Assembly (NCBI GenBank): GCA_041589455.1 | Contig: JBFHVQ010000008.1 | Coordinates: forward strand, 1-58,875 | Length of the DNA stretch: 58,875 nt | Source: SZUA-229 sp041589455 | GTDB taxonomy: Bacteria > Pseudomonadota > Gammaproteobacteria > SZUA-229 | Direction of reading: 5' to 3' | Part shown: one piece after another, positions 43,501-52,391 of the stretch | Layout of the letters: each line of letters starts with the position of its first letter | Position numbering within the stretch: the stretch's first letter is position 1 | Notes under the pieces: model-generated | Seen by the model: only the letters and a program-made list of their open reading frames with translations | Database searches by the model: none | Told to the model about the DNA's origin: nothing | Made by a program: the position numbers and the translations under genes

Positions 43501-46500
43501 GACTAGTTGAACACCATTTTCTGAAATATTCTGCTGATCCCTGGTTAGATATAGCCTTACATACTTTTCTAGACCGCCACACAGTTCTGCAATTTCATCA
43601 ACTTCTGCAGTTCTGGCACTTCCAAAAAGCGTATGCAATGCACGCAGGAGGCCTGCGCTTGATGTTAACGGCTCAGCCCCCTGATGATGTTTTTCCAGTA
43701 AAGCTTTAACGTCTGCTATATGACTTTCAGATTCAGATTTAAAAATATTAAACAGAACTGGGTCTATATAGATTTGAGATGATTCTTCTTCTGAGGATTG
43801 TTTAACATCGTCGTTAAGCTCGTCTAATGAAATATCAGCAACTTCATCACTCAGCGATCCCAGGTCATCAAGATCAATATCTCCATCTTCAGATGCAACT
43901 TGCAGGGCTTCAAGCTCTTGCGTCAGATCAATATCAAACTCTTCTTCAGACTCATCCACCAGTTCAAGAGAAGGCACACCTGAATCAGCTTCTTCAGATG
44001 TAACGTCCAGTATTTCATCACCTATACCCAACACCAGCTCTTCTTCTGAGATGTCCGTCATCATTTCATCTTCTGAGAAATCAAATGACTCAACCTCATC
44101 AGTTACAACCTCACTAGTTATAACTTTTTCTTCTTCATCTGTTTCTATGACATCCGTTAGATCTAGTGAGTCCTCATCAACACGTATTCCTACTGAACCT
44201 TCTTCGGTAGCCGCCTCTTCAAAAGAAACTATTTCTAAATCCGCCTCTTCTACCTGAGCTTCTGCTTCTTCTACCTTGGCTTTTGTTTCGAGCTTGCCTG
44301 TTTTTTCAGCGTCATCCGCTTTCTGCCACTTTCCCAGCGCATCCGCCCTGTCTATAAGGTCGTAAATATTTGGGATAGGCTCTCGATTACCTTTAAGCTG
44401 CTCGATCAGCTGCGGCAACACCGCCAGTGCCTCATTAAGAATTTCAAATACTTCCTGAGTTAATGGTCGAGACTTATCGATAACTCGATTCAGCATATTC
44501 TCGAAGTTCCAGGAAAACTCACCAATAAGTTCCGCGCCTATCAGTCGTCCACTACCCTTAAGAGTATGGAAAGAGCGGCGTATTGTAATTAATGCTTCTT
44601 CATTTCCATGATCTCGCTCCCATAGCGGTAATTGCTCATTAAGCGAAGCCAACTCTTCCAGTGCTTCTTCTATAAATATTTCAAGAATCTCTTCATCAGC
44701 ATCATCGCCAAGAATAACGTAACGCTCCTCACCTGCGTCTACTAATTCCGATTCAGGCTCAGTTGTTATTACTTCTTCTATTGAGGGAACTTCTGGGATA
44801 TCAGTATCTGAGTCGTCACTAAGCTCAATCTCACCTTCATCGACAACAGACTCAGTCAGAACTTCAGGCGTCTCACCTTCTGCTTGCTGTTCATTTACTC
44901 CCTGTTTCTCTGCAACCAAATTTAATCGATCAGCAGCAGCATCGCCTGACCCCATGGATGCTTCAATATCTGGCCGCCCCTCTAGCAGTGCCTCCAGGTA
45001 ATATTCGACACTGGTTACAACATCTGCCAGGTCATTCTGATCTTTTTCTTCTGGTATCACATTGGCATTCAGCATTACCGTCTGAACATAATTACGCACT
45101 GAATCAATCTGGTGCTTAAGCTTCTGAACTGGCAACATAAACATTGCGCCATTCACTTCATCCAGTTTCTTCAACAGCATCTCAAGCAAACTTTTATCTG
45201 CTGGATTGTCTAGATAGCCAAGAATCGCCTGCCTGCCATCACTAAAGTCCTGAAGCGCCTCTCGAACAACTGCTGATAATACTTCGTTGTATTCCGACTC
45301 CGGCATTTCACCTAAATCACCAAGTGGTCTAGTCGCCCCTGTTTTCTCTCCAGCAATTGTACGATTTGCAATAAAGCTATTTAACTGAGACTCAACGGAA
45401 AGCAGAACACCTGCGATATCCATAATAAGCTCATCTGAGCTTTCCATCTTGCCGGATATTAACTGATTAATAATGTCCTGTTGCTGCATGACCTGCTCAC
45501 GAGGCACTCCAAGGCCCAGCATAGATAAGGTATCACCAATTTTAGAAAGCAACGTTGGTAAATTAGTCAGTTTGTTGATGTCATGAATTTCACTGTGTAC
45601 ATAAATTTCGAGCGTATCTTTAACTTCTAGCAGATCTTCTCTTATACCTGATGAAACTGTTGCCAGTAACTCAGAATTTAAGCCTCCCATACCTGAACGA
45701 ACTTCTTCAAGCTCAGAGTCAGCTGGCAGTAGCTCTTCAAGACGATACGTAGCCTTAATGTTATTTACTCGATCAGAGTCAGTCTTAACCCTCGCCACAT
45801 AGTAAAGCAGATTTTTTAATAGATCATCAGGTACACGCTCTGAAAAACTTTCTTCATCACTATCAACAAGTTGTTTGATGCTGCGATCGACCTGGCCCAT
45901 AAGCATTTTTATGCTGACATTACTATCAATGCCTTCATTAATAAGGCCTTCAACCAGCGCTGAAGATATCGCCCATATGCGCTGAACTGATGCACTGGAT
46001 GATTTCTTTTCTAACTCACCCAACACTGCAAGTATGCGCTTTAAGCTAGCTGTAGTTTTTTGACCTTTAAACCAGCCGACAAGACCTATCTGATAATGTG
46101 GTCGTAGTTTTTTTGCCAGCGGTAGCAACTCACCTGTAAATTCCTGCGGTTCAGCCGCTTCTTTGCTTGTTTCAACATCGGGGAAGAACAGAACATTCTC
46201 AGATAACAAACTTGCGTTACGTGAAGCACGTAAATCATTAAGTAATGGCAACAATACCATTGGCACATCTTTACTGCCTGATTGCAGGCTCTCAAGATAA
46301 TCTGGCAATTGCAACATAGAACGCATTAATACATCATATGCGTCATTGACTTTATCTATTTTGCCATTCAATAGTGCCTCAGAAACCTTTTCCATTTCTT
46401 CAGCAAGTTGTGCAGCACCATACAGCTCCACCATCTGCAAGGTTCCCTGAACCATATGCAAATGGTCGATCGATTCACGTAATCTAGCTTCGTCCTGTGC

Positions 46501-46608
46501 GTCTTCTATATAGGCAGACAAAGAAGCCTGCGCTTCCTGAAGAATCAGGTCGAGTTCTTTCTTTACCCATCGTAAAGAGTTGTATTCAACAGTATCCTCT
46601 GCTTTCAT
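40555..46608 (-). CDS. chpA: Pil-Chp hybrid chemosensory kinase ChpA/PilL
   Basis: A 2017-residue CheA-type hybrid kinase for type IV pilus control. The N-terminal half has Hpt-type segments: intact HTLKG at His681 and His1166, and degenerate sites at His51 (HMVQG) and His992 (HTLFG). Very acidic linkers (about 575-650, 770-950, 1080-1110, 1255-1400) separate them. The kinase core follows: dimerisation (about 1410-1560), N-box LEHMLRNAVSHG (1598-1609), DDGRGID and GRGVGMD, a CheW domain (about 1735-1870), and a C-terminal receiver with Asp1949 (LLDIEMPRMDGYE). Pseudomonas ChpA is longer, with six Hpt-type domains. Confidence 0.95.
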   Translation of the reverse strand: MKAEDTVEYNSLRWVKKELDLILQEAQASLSAYIEDAQDEARLRESIDHLHMVQGTLQMVELYGAAQLAEEMEKVSEALLNGKIDKVNDAYDVLMRSMLQLPDYLESLQSGSKDVPMVLLPLLNDLRASRNASLLSENVLFFPDVETSKEAAEPQEFTGELLPLAKKLRPHYQIGLVGWFKGQKTTASLKRILAVLGELEKKSSSASVQRIWAISSALVEGLINEGIDSNVSIKMLMGQVDRSIKQLVDSDEESFSERVPDDLLKNLLYYVARVKTDSDRVNNIKATYRLEELLPADSELEEVRSGMGGLNSELLATVSSGIREDLLEVKDTLEIYVHSEIHDINKLTNLPTLLSKIGDTLSMLGLGVPREQVMQQQDIINQLISGKMESSDELIMDIAGVLLSVESQLNSFIANRTIAGEKTGATRPLGDLGEMPESEYNEVLSAVVREALQDFSDGRQAILGYLDNPADKSLLEMLLKKLDEVNGAMFMLPVQKLKHQIDSVRNYVQTVMLNANVIPEEKDQNDLADVVTSVEYYLEALLEGRPDIEASMGSGDAAADRLNLVAEKQGVNEQQAEGETPEVLTESVVDEGEIELSDDSDTDIPEVPSIEEVITTEPESELVDAGEERYVILGDDADEEILEIFIEEALEELASLNEQLPLWERDHGNEEALITIRRSFHTLKGSGRLIGAELIGEFSWNFENMLNRVIDKSRPLTQEVFEILNEALAVLPQLIEQLKGNREPIPNIYDLIDRADALGKWQKADDAEKTGKLETKAKVEEAEAQVEEADLEIVSFEEAATEEGSVGIRVDEDSLDLTDVIETDEEEKVITSEVVTDEVESFDFSEDEMMTDISEEELVLGIGDEILDVTSEEADSGVPSLELVDESEEEFDIDLTQELEALQVASEDGDIDLDDLGSLSDEVADISLDELNDDVKQSSEEESSQIYIDPVLFNIFKSESESHIADVKALLEKHHQGAEPLTSSAGLLRALHTLFGSARTAEVDEIAELCGGLEKYVRLYLTRDQQNISENGVQLVESVIDKVSSMLEQLEDQNQRLQSDRELLNLIQQNVEEVQLEIDAEEASDSQAEVIEDVVIAFEEEEPEPVQPVAEVTESLVSYSDVDDELVDIFLEEAEELLDSCENSLQRWNSNNDDSDSVQDLQRHLHTLKGGARMADLGAVGDLTHALESLIISVNDGQLQFSKDMSKVLHESLDQLSDMLNKVKDRQPLATAEKLITHIDAIREGRKAPGNTGGTVKDEEEEPEPAIKKQTAATIDDDFDVVLTEESLLDEDYVVEMPDGFELSFDEGSDDQVAEIAAHLDDELLDDSIFEVEIEPESIADSSADEVTAVKVKRLEESLTENDELETEVVAESASENVELSDSASALTLNKESTPKEPASTAPAKDSIANEQVRVRSDLLNDLVNHAGEVSVYHARMGQQISNFSFNLSEMEHTVVRLREQLRKLSIETEAQILSRYEKEADQYDKDFDPLEMDRFSTMQQISRSLQETVGDIDSIKDLLYEEIRDAETLLLQESRVSNELQEGLMRTRMVHFGGLASRLRRIVRQTARELDKDVELDIIGETAEVDRTVLDRIVAPLEHMLRNAVSHGIEQPTERKEKGKAESGKLTISVDREGGDVVIIVKDDGRGIDVNAIRKKAVEKGMLEADSEVSDHDVLQYIMEPGFSTAKEVTQISGRGVGMDVVDSEIKQLGGVLEIDTVQGKGTTFKVRLPLTLAINHALLVAVSEELYAVPLNSIEGVVRLSGIELQRFYDSGDDHYEFAGSSYRLKHLGNILTGVQQDYSHAGQLFPVLLARVGDQSVALHVDELIGRREIVVKPVGAQLSSVRGVSGATILGDGRVVIILEMNALVLGDSLFHVDREAEEVETVAEAPVEDLQRETVVMVVDDSITIRKVTERMLSRHNMKVITAKDGLDAVSQLQEVKPDVMLLDIEMPRMDGYEVASHVRNDERLKDLPIIMITSRSGSKHRDKAMEIGVNKYLGKPYQEDDLMENINELLN

Positions 46609-46629
46609 CTATTCCGCCAGTCTCTAGGA

Positions 46630-48720
46630 TTAACCATTCAGTATTACTGTTTCAACCTGCTCATCACTATCAGGCAGTTTAAAGCCGGCTACAGACTTAC
46701 GTAACTCATTAGCCAGCTCACTCAGGTTACCGATCGACGCCGATGTCTCTTCAGTACCCTCAGATGTTTGGAGTGTGATTTCCTGGATGACATTCATGGT
46801 ATTTGATACATCCATCGCCACCGATGCCTGCGTACTCGCCGCACCCGATATACCACTGATCAGTTCCGCCAGTTCATCCGATACGTTTTCAATTTCGATC
46901 AGTGCGTCACCCGCATCCTCGGCCATCTTCGCACCAGACACTACGTTAGTGGTTGATGCTTCCATCGAGCTTACCGCTTCGTTGGTGTCTGACTGGATCG
47001 TCTTAACCAGCGCCTCGATCTGCTTGGTTGCATTACCTGCACGTTCCGCAAGTCGCTGTACCTCGTCCGCAACCACCGCGAAACCACGACCTGCTTCACC
47101 CGCTGTCGATGCCTGTATCGCAGCATTCAATGCTAGGATATTCGTCTGGTCTGCGATTTCTGTGATCAGACCAACGATGTCACCGATCTCCTGTGATGAT
47201 TCACCCAGTCGTTTAATTCGTTTTGATGTTTCCTGAATTTGCTCACGAATCGTATCCATACCTGAAATACTTCTTCGTACAATGCCCGCACCTTTCTGCG
47301 CAATCTCAAGCGATTTATGCGCAACTTCCACCGAGCCTTCCGCGTCTTTCGATACCGCTTTCATTGAGTCGGCCATATCGGTAATCGCCGCAGAAGCTGA
47401 TGCAATTTCACGCGCCTGGTGAGCCGACGCATCGGTCAGACGTGTCGCTGTCGCCTGTGTTTTCTCTGCCGCAGATGACACTTCCACCGCCGTGGTATTA
47501 ATGGTTGTTACCAGTGAGCGAAGTGCGTCAATCGCGTAGTTGACAGAGTCAGCAATCGCACCGGTAATTTCTTCGGTTACCGTTGCGTGAACTGTCAGAT
47601 CACCTTCCGCAAGGTTAGCCATTTCGTCCAGCAATCGCAGGATAGCTCGCTGGTTTCTTCTATTCTGTTCAAGTGCCGCATCCTCACGTTCACCTGAGTC
47701 ACGTATCAGCAAAACACCGGCAATAATAATGACCACCACCGCAAGGCCACCGGCTGCGAACCCTGACCACCTGAAGATATCGAGAAACTCACCGTGTTTA
47801 ATTATGGTCTTTTCCAGCGTATCGGTTTCTTCAAGCAGTTCAAGACCCATTGCTTCAACTTCACCCGCTGAGTTCTTAACATCAAATAAATCAGGAGATA
47901 GTTCGAGAATCGCTTCTACATGGTCAGATACTGAACTAAACAACATCGCAACTTCACGCAGTTTAACCCTTACGACTTCATCATCTATTTTTGCAATCCT
48001 TAACGCCTGAGAACCTTTAAGCATCGCTTCCAGTACAGCGCCAAAGCGTGCCGCGTCACGACCAAATCTGTCTGCTGCTGCCGCCGCTCCTTCACCACCA
48101 GACAATACTCGGTTCATATTATTTTCAATACGCTGCGTCAGCATTAACTGACGAGATGCCATAAATACTTGATGTGGTGGCGCCTTACGCTCTACCAGTA
48201 GATCAACAACCTCTTCAGAAAATGATAACAACTGAGGGATAAACTCCTGAATAACCAGTACGAATTCACTGACTTCAGAGATTGCCTGTTTACCATCGAT
48301 AATTCGACCGATATTGCTACGATAACTATTCTCTTCTACGCCTGTTTCACCAGCCCATACAACTTCCACTGCATTAAACTGCTTATACATCGTTTTAGGT
48401 AGTGCTGGCAGACCTGTCTTTGAATTACCAGAAGAGAAAACACCCAGTGTTTCGTCATATCGATTACGCAACTGTTCGAGCTGGGTAAATGCCGCTTCCT
48501 TACCCGCAGCCGACTCAAGTGACAGTGTTGCGAGTCGCTGAGATAACAATTTTTGCTCTGAAACTAATTCCAGATACTGTTGTTGATAGCCTTGTTGAGT
48601 CGCCGCATACCACAAGCTTCCCCCCATGACTAATATAGAGATCATTAGCAGGAAACCGAGAACAAGTATCGGTTTACTAATTGCACCCAAGGCAAATGGA
48701 TTTCGCTTTGCTGCACTCAT
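46630..48720 (-). CDS. pilJ: type IV pilus chemoreceptor PilJ
   Basis: A 696-residue methyl-accepting chemotaxis protein with TM1 (about 15-37), a PilJ-type sensor region, TM2 (about 325-347, FAAGGLAVVVIIIAGVLLI), a HAMP-like helix and the signalling domain, whose hairpin tip is AGEAGRGFAVVADEVQRLAERAG. GGGAGAG supports the start. G+C rises from about 35-40% in the sensor part to 53-62% in the signalling domain. There is no pilK methyltransferase gene between pilJ and chpA, which lie 21 bp apart. Confidence 0.93.
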   Translation of the reverse strand: MSAAKRNPFALGAISKPILVLGFLLMISILVMGGSLWYAATQQGYQQQYLELVSEQKLLSQRLATLSLESAAGKEAAFTQLEQLRNRYDETLGVFSSGNSKTGLPALPKTMYKQFNAVEVVWAGETGVEENSYRSNIGRIIDGKQAISEVSEFVLVIQEFIPQLLSFSEEVVDLLVERKAPPHQVFMASRQLMLTQRIENNMNRVLSGGEGAAAAADRFGRDAARFGAVLEAMLKGSQALRIAKIDDEVVRVKLREVAMLFSSVSDHVEAILELSPDLFDVKNSAGEVEAMGLELLEETDTLEKTIIKHGEFLDIFRWSGFAAGGLAVVVIIIAGVLLIRDSGEREDAALEQNRRNQRAILRLLDEMANLAEGDLTVHATVTEEITGAIADSVNYAIDALRSLVTTINTTAVEVSSAAEKTQATATRLTDASAHQAREIASASAAITDMADSMKAVSKDAEGSVEVAHKSLEIAQKGAGIVRRSISGMDTIREQIQETSKRIKRLGESSQEIGDIVGLITEIADQTNILALNAAIQASTAGEAGRGFAVVADEVQRLAERAGNATKQIEALVKTIQSDTNEAVSSMEASTTNVVSGAKMAEDAGDALIEIENVSDELAELISGISGAASTQASVAMDVSNTMNVIQEITLQTSEGTEETSASIGNLSELANELRKSVAGFKLPDSDEQVETVILNG

Positions 48721-48786
48721 CTTTTATTTCTCTCCCAGCCAACTCCGGTAACGGAATATCTGTTTTATTCTTTCTAATCTGTCTAC

Positions 48787-49317
48787 TTATAATGAGACAT
48801 GTATGAAACGTTCATCCTCAACCAGCGAACTCATGCTAAACACCGGCCAGAATGTATTATCTTTTTTAAATGCCTGTTTAATATATGGCTTCATGCGATT
48901 ACTAATTTCAGGCAATTCATACGCTTGATCATTTAATGAAAAATGTCGCATTCCCTGCACTTCTTCTACTAGCAACCCCGAGGTCACACCATTCTGACTA
49001 ATCACCATGACACGGCCAGATTTTCTGTTACGCATGGCTTCTCCAGTAATAAACCCAGTCAGATCCATCAACGGTAACAAGCTACCTCGAACATTTGCAA
49101 TACCGATTACCCAGGGTTTTACACCGGGTACTCTGGTATAAGGTGGCAAATCTAGTATTTCAGTTACTTCACCCATTTTGGATAGCAGGTTCATCCCTGC
49201 CACCTTAAAGCCGATACCCAGCCACTCATCTGTGGCACCATCTGCTGAAGGCATTCGCTCCGCATTATCCAGGCACTTCTGTTCTATTTCTTTTAGTTGC
49301 TGGAAACTTGAAAGCAT
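48787..49317 (-). CDS. pilI: CheW-like adaptor PilI
   Basis: Scaffold linking PilJ to the ChpA kinase, 176 residues. CheW fold with LPPYTRVPGVKPWVIGIANVRGSLLPLMDL and RVMVISQNGVTSGLLVEEV. It lies between pilH and pilJ, as in the standard pilGHIJ order. Confidence 0.92.
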   Translation of the reverse strand: MLSSFQQLKEIEQKCLDNAERMPSADGATDEWLGIGFKVAGMNLLSKMGEVTEILDLPPYTRVPGVKPWVIGIANVRGSLLPLMDLTGFITGEAMRNRKSGRVMVISQNGVTSGLLVEEVQGMRHFSLNDQAYELPEISNRMKPYIKQAFKKDNTFWPVFSMSSLVEDERFIHVSL

Positions 49318-49335
49318 GGACTCGTTACTCGTGCC

Positions 49336-49704
49336 TTACTTAGCTGATAGCGCAGAATTAACTCGCGCCATCAGATCATTTTCTTTAACTGGTTTCACAA
49401 TGTAATCTTTTGCGCCCTGTCTGATACCCCAGACCTTATCTGTTTCCTGGTCCTTGGTCGTTACGATAATCACAGGTATCGCTTTGGTTTCTTCAATGGT
49501 GGCTAACTGGCGCGTTGCCTGAAAACCATTAATCCCGGGCATCACAATATCCATTAACACCAGATCAGGAATAATCTCTTTTGCCTTTTCGATACCAGCC
49601 TCACCTGTTTCAGCCACATGCACGGTATGCCCATTTTTTTCGAGCATAGTTCTGAAAACATGAACTTCTGTTGGCGAGTCATCGATAATAAGGATATTTG
49701 CCAT
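49336..49704 (-). CDS. pilH: response regulator PilH
   Basis: Single-domain CheY-like receiver of 122 residues with Asp8-Asp9 (IIDDSPTE), Asp51-Ile-Val-Met-Pro (LVLMDIVMPGING), Thr in VTTKD and Lys in VKPV. In Pseudomonas PilH opposes PilG in directing pilus retraction. TGGAG about eight bases upstream is the ribosome binding site; it starts 50 bp after pilG. Confidence 0.93.
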   Translation of the reverse strand: MANILIIDDSPTEVHVFRTMLEKNGHTVHVAETGEAGIEKAKEIIPDLVLMDIVMPGINGFQATRQLATIEETKAIPVIIVTTKDQETDKVWGIRQGAKDYIVKPVKENDLMARVNSALSAK

Positions 49705-49753
49705 TCATATACTCCAGCCACATTGGTTGTTGATGTAGCATTTTTCTAATTAA

Positions 49754-50146
49754 CTAACCCGACGCGTGCTCTTTAATCGCGCCAAGCAAATCATCTTTTG
49801 TAAATGGTTTAGTCAGATACTGCTCTGAACCAACAATTCTTCCACGAGCGCGATCAAATATGCTGTCTTTACTGGACAACATAATCACCGGTGTGGATTT
49901 AAACATTCGATTGTGCTTTATCAATGCGCAGGTCTGATAACCATCCAGGCGCGGCATCATAATGTCGACGAATATAATATCGGGCTTGTGTTCAGCAATT
50001 TTCGACAAGGCTTCAAAGCCATCTACTGCCGTAACTACCTCACACCCCTCTTTTTTTAGTAGGTTCTCAGCGGTGCGACGAATCGTTTTACTATCGTCAA
50101 TCACCATCACCTTCAGGTTGCTAATACCTGCGGAATCTTCTGCCAT
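49754..50146 (-). CDS. pilG: response regulator PilG
   Basis: Single-domain CheY-like receiver, 130 residues from the ATG at 50146, with VIDDSKTIRRTAENLL, phosphoacceptor Asp in FVDIMMPRLDGYQ, SSKD and TKPF. It first receives phosphate from ChpA to drive pilus extension (known for Pseudomonas). The longer frame begins at a TTG (50167). It heads the minus-strand Pil-Chp operon and is divergent from gshB, as in Pseudomonas. Confidence 0.93.
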   Translation of the reverse strand: MAEDSAGISNLKVMVIDDSKTIRRTAENLLKKEGCEVVTAVDGFEALSKIAEHKPDIIFVDIMMPRLDGYQTCALIKHNRMFKSTPVIMLSSKDSIFDRARGRIVGSEQYLTKPFTKDDLLGAIKEHASG

Positions 50147-50380
50147 AGCCGTCCCGTTTATCCCCAAAAAGGTCTATTTAGTGCACTCAATAACACCAGA
50201 AGATAGCTCAAGACGTAGCGTTGTGCAAATAAAAAAACACATCAAATAAACTAGTTACGCCAAAAATATTAAGTAGCATCTCAAGGTAACACCACTAAAG
50301 CCCTGATTATTAAAGAAAATATCACAAAAATAGTGTACTATTATTGATAAATAAGCCAACTAACAGGGAAACCGCACAAA

Positions 50381-51328
50381 ATGAGCCTTAATATCGGCAT
50401 CCTGATGGACCCCATCGAATCCATAAAGCCATACAAGGACAGCAGCCTGGCAATGATGCTGGCCGCTCAACAGCGAAACTGGAAGCTATATTACATACAA
50501 CAGTCCGGGCTTTATTTACAGAACGGAGAAGTACGGGTCGATTATCAGCTAGCCAGGGTTTTTGATGATAACGAGCACTGGTACGAACTCGAGCCAGTAA
50601 AAACAATACCCGGCGCTCAGCTGGATGCCATCTTGATGCGCATCGACCCACCCTTCAATATGGAGTACATCTACTCCACCTATCTGCTGGAATTATTACA
50701 GCAGTCCGGATGCCTGGTGGTAAATCGCCCATCCAGTTTACGCGATGCCAATGAAAAACTGTTTATCAGTCAGTTTCCACAATGCTGCACTGAAATGCTG
50801 GTTAGCCGCGATCCGATAAAACTACGCGACTTCATTAAACAGCAACAGGACGTTATTTTAAAACCACTCGATGGCATGGGTGGGCAGTCCATTTTTCGGG
50901 TAACGCCAGACGACGCTAATTTATCCGTTATTCTGGAAACCATGATAGGCCAGCAACAGCACACCATCATGGCGCAAAAATATATTCCAGAAATCACTCA
51001 GGGTGACAAACGCATTTTAATGGTGAATGGCGAAGCCATCCCTTACACTCTGGCAAGAATTCCTGCAGAAGGCGAAACTCGCGGCAATATTGCTGCAGGA
51101 GGTAGAGGCATCGCCATGCCCATAACACCGCGCGAGCAATGGATCGCTGAACAAGTCGGGCCTCGCCTGGTTGAAATGGGCATTCTATTTGCCGGCCTGG
51201 ATGTAATAGGTGATTACCTGACCGAAATTAATGTCACCAGCCCAACCTGCATTCGTGAAATTGATGCGCAATTTAACACCGATATTGCCGGTAAATTGAT
51301 GGACTGTATTGCACAATTAAACAAATAA
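50381..51328 (+). CDS. gshB: glutathione synthetase
   Basis: ATP-grasp ligase that adds glycine to gamma-glutamylcysteine. The 315-residue protein has the GshB N-terminal domain, the VNRPSSLRDANEKLF segment, ATP-binding ILKPLDGMGGQSIFRV, the glycine-rich loop IAAGGRG and the Mg-binding LTEINVTSPTCIREID. AGGGAAA is the ribosome binding site. It is divergent from pilG. Confidence 0.97.
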   Translation: MSLNIGILMDPIESIKPYKDSSLAMMLAAQQRNWKLYYIQQSGLYLQNGEVRVDYQLARVFDDNEHWYELEPVKTIPGAQLDAILMRIDPPFNMEYIYSTYLLELLQQSGCLVVNRPSSLRDANEKLFISQFPQCCTEMLVSRDPIKLRDFIKQQQDVILKPLDGMGGQSIFRVTPDDANLSVILETMIGQQQHTIMAQKYIPEITQGDKRILMVNGEAIPYTLARIPAEGETRGNIAAGGRGIAMPITPREQWIAEQVGPRLVEMGILFAGLDVIGDYLTEINVTSPTCIREIDAQFNTDIAGKLMDCIAQLNK

Positions 51329-51339
51329 TTAATTTAAAA

Positions 51340-52383
51340 ATGAAAAACAAATTCGTCAAACTTATCCTGTTAATATCGTTGACACTACTGATCGCCTGCC
51401 AGCAAAAGCCGGAAAGCTTTCATCATAGCAGCCTGCACTTCGGCACGCTGATCGACATCACTTTATACAATGTCAGCGAATCACAGGCTGAAACAGCTTT
51501 CGCTAAACTGGATAAAGACTTCACCTATTTACATGGCGCCTGGTCACCCTGGGAGATTGGCTCCCTACGCCGCACAAATGGCCTGATAACTACAGGCAAA
51601 GCATTTACAGCAGGCCCATCAGTACTACCACTAATTGAAAAATCCACCGAAATCGCGATAACAACAGAGCACCTGTTTAACCCCGCCATTGGTCAACTAA
51701 TTAACCTCTGGCAATTCCATCGACATAATGAGCCAGATATCCAGCCGCCAGATGACGCAAAAATACAACAACTCATTCGCGCTCAACCCAGAATGACCGA
51801 TTTGCAACGCGACGGCATTAAAATGTACAGCAGCAATCCCGAGGTTTCACTCAACTTTGGTGCGTTTGCAAAAGGCTATGCTATCGACCTGGAAATCAAA
51901 CAACTACAGTCTATGGGTATACACAATGCCATTATCAATACTGGTGGCGACTTAAAAGCAATTGGCTCTCACGGCAATCGCCCATGGCATATCGCCATTC
52001 GACACCCTCGCAAAGATACCTGGTTAGCCAGAATGGACACCCAGGACGAAGAAAGTGTTTTTACTTCTGGCGACTATCAGCGCTACTACCTTTATCAAGG
52101 CAAACGCTATCACCACATTCTCGATCCACGCACCGGTTATCCCGCACAGGGCGCACAATCTGTCACTGTACTACACACCGACTCAGGACTAGCCGATGCT
52201 GCGGCAACGGCACTTTTTGTAGCCGGTAAAGATCACTGGCTTGAACTCGCCAGAAAGCTGGGTATCAAGCAAGCTATGCTGGTTGACCCCGATGGTATTG
52301 TGCATGTCACCCCGCAAATGCATGCACGACTCAGCTTTAATCCGGAAATTGACACTACAATTATGATTACAGCCCCTCTATAA
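51340..52383 (+). CDS. apbE: FAD:protein FMN transferase ApbE, lipoprotein
   Basis: Attaches FMN covalently to periplasmic flavoproteins (such as NqrC/RnfG type). The 347-residue precursor has a lipobox LIAC (Cys20). Family motifs include the N-terminal FGTLIDITLY, SLNFGAFAKGYAIDL, NTGGDLKAIG and the Mg-site HHILDPRTGYPA. No Rnf/Nqr genes are near; it is inserted between gshB and tonB, which are neighbours in Pseudomonas. Confidence 0.93.
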   Translation: MKNKFVKLILLISLTLLIACQQKPESFHHSSLHFGTLIDITLYNVSESQAETAFAKLDKDFTYLHGAWSPWEIGSLRRTNGLITTGKAFTAGPSVLPLIEKSTEIAITTEHLFNPAIGQLINLWQFHRHNEPDIQPPDDAKIQQLIRAQPRMTDLQRDGIKMYSSNPEVSLNFGAFAKGYAIDLEIKQLQSMGIHNAIINTGGDLKAIGSHGNRPWHIAIRHPRKDTWLARMDTQDEESVFTSGDYQRYYLYQGKRYHHILDPRTGYPAQGAQSVTVLHTDSGLADAAATALFVAGKDHWLELARKLGIKQAMLVDPDGIVHVTPQMHARLSFNPEIDTTIMITAPL

Positions 52384-52391
52384 TCAGTGCT

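Noticed and set aside
42380..44257. Several Ser-rich reading frames on the plus strand opposite chpA
   Set aside because: They are antisense reflections of the acidic Glu/Asp/Ser linkers of ChpA (codons for Glu read as Ser/Phe on the other strand) and have no ribosome binding sites.
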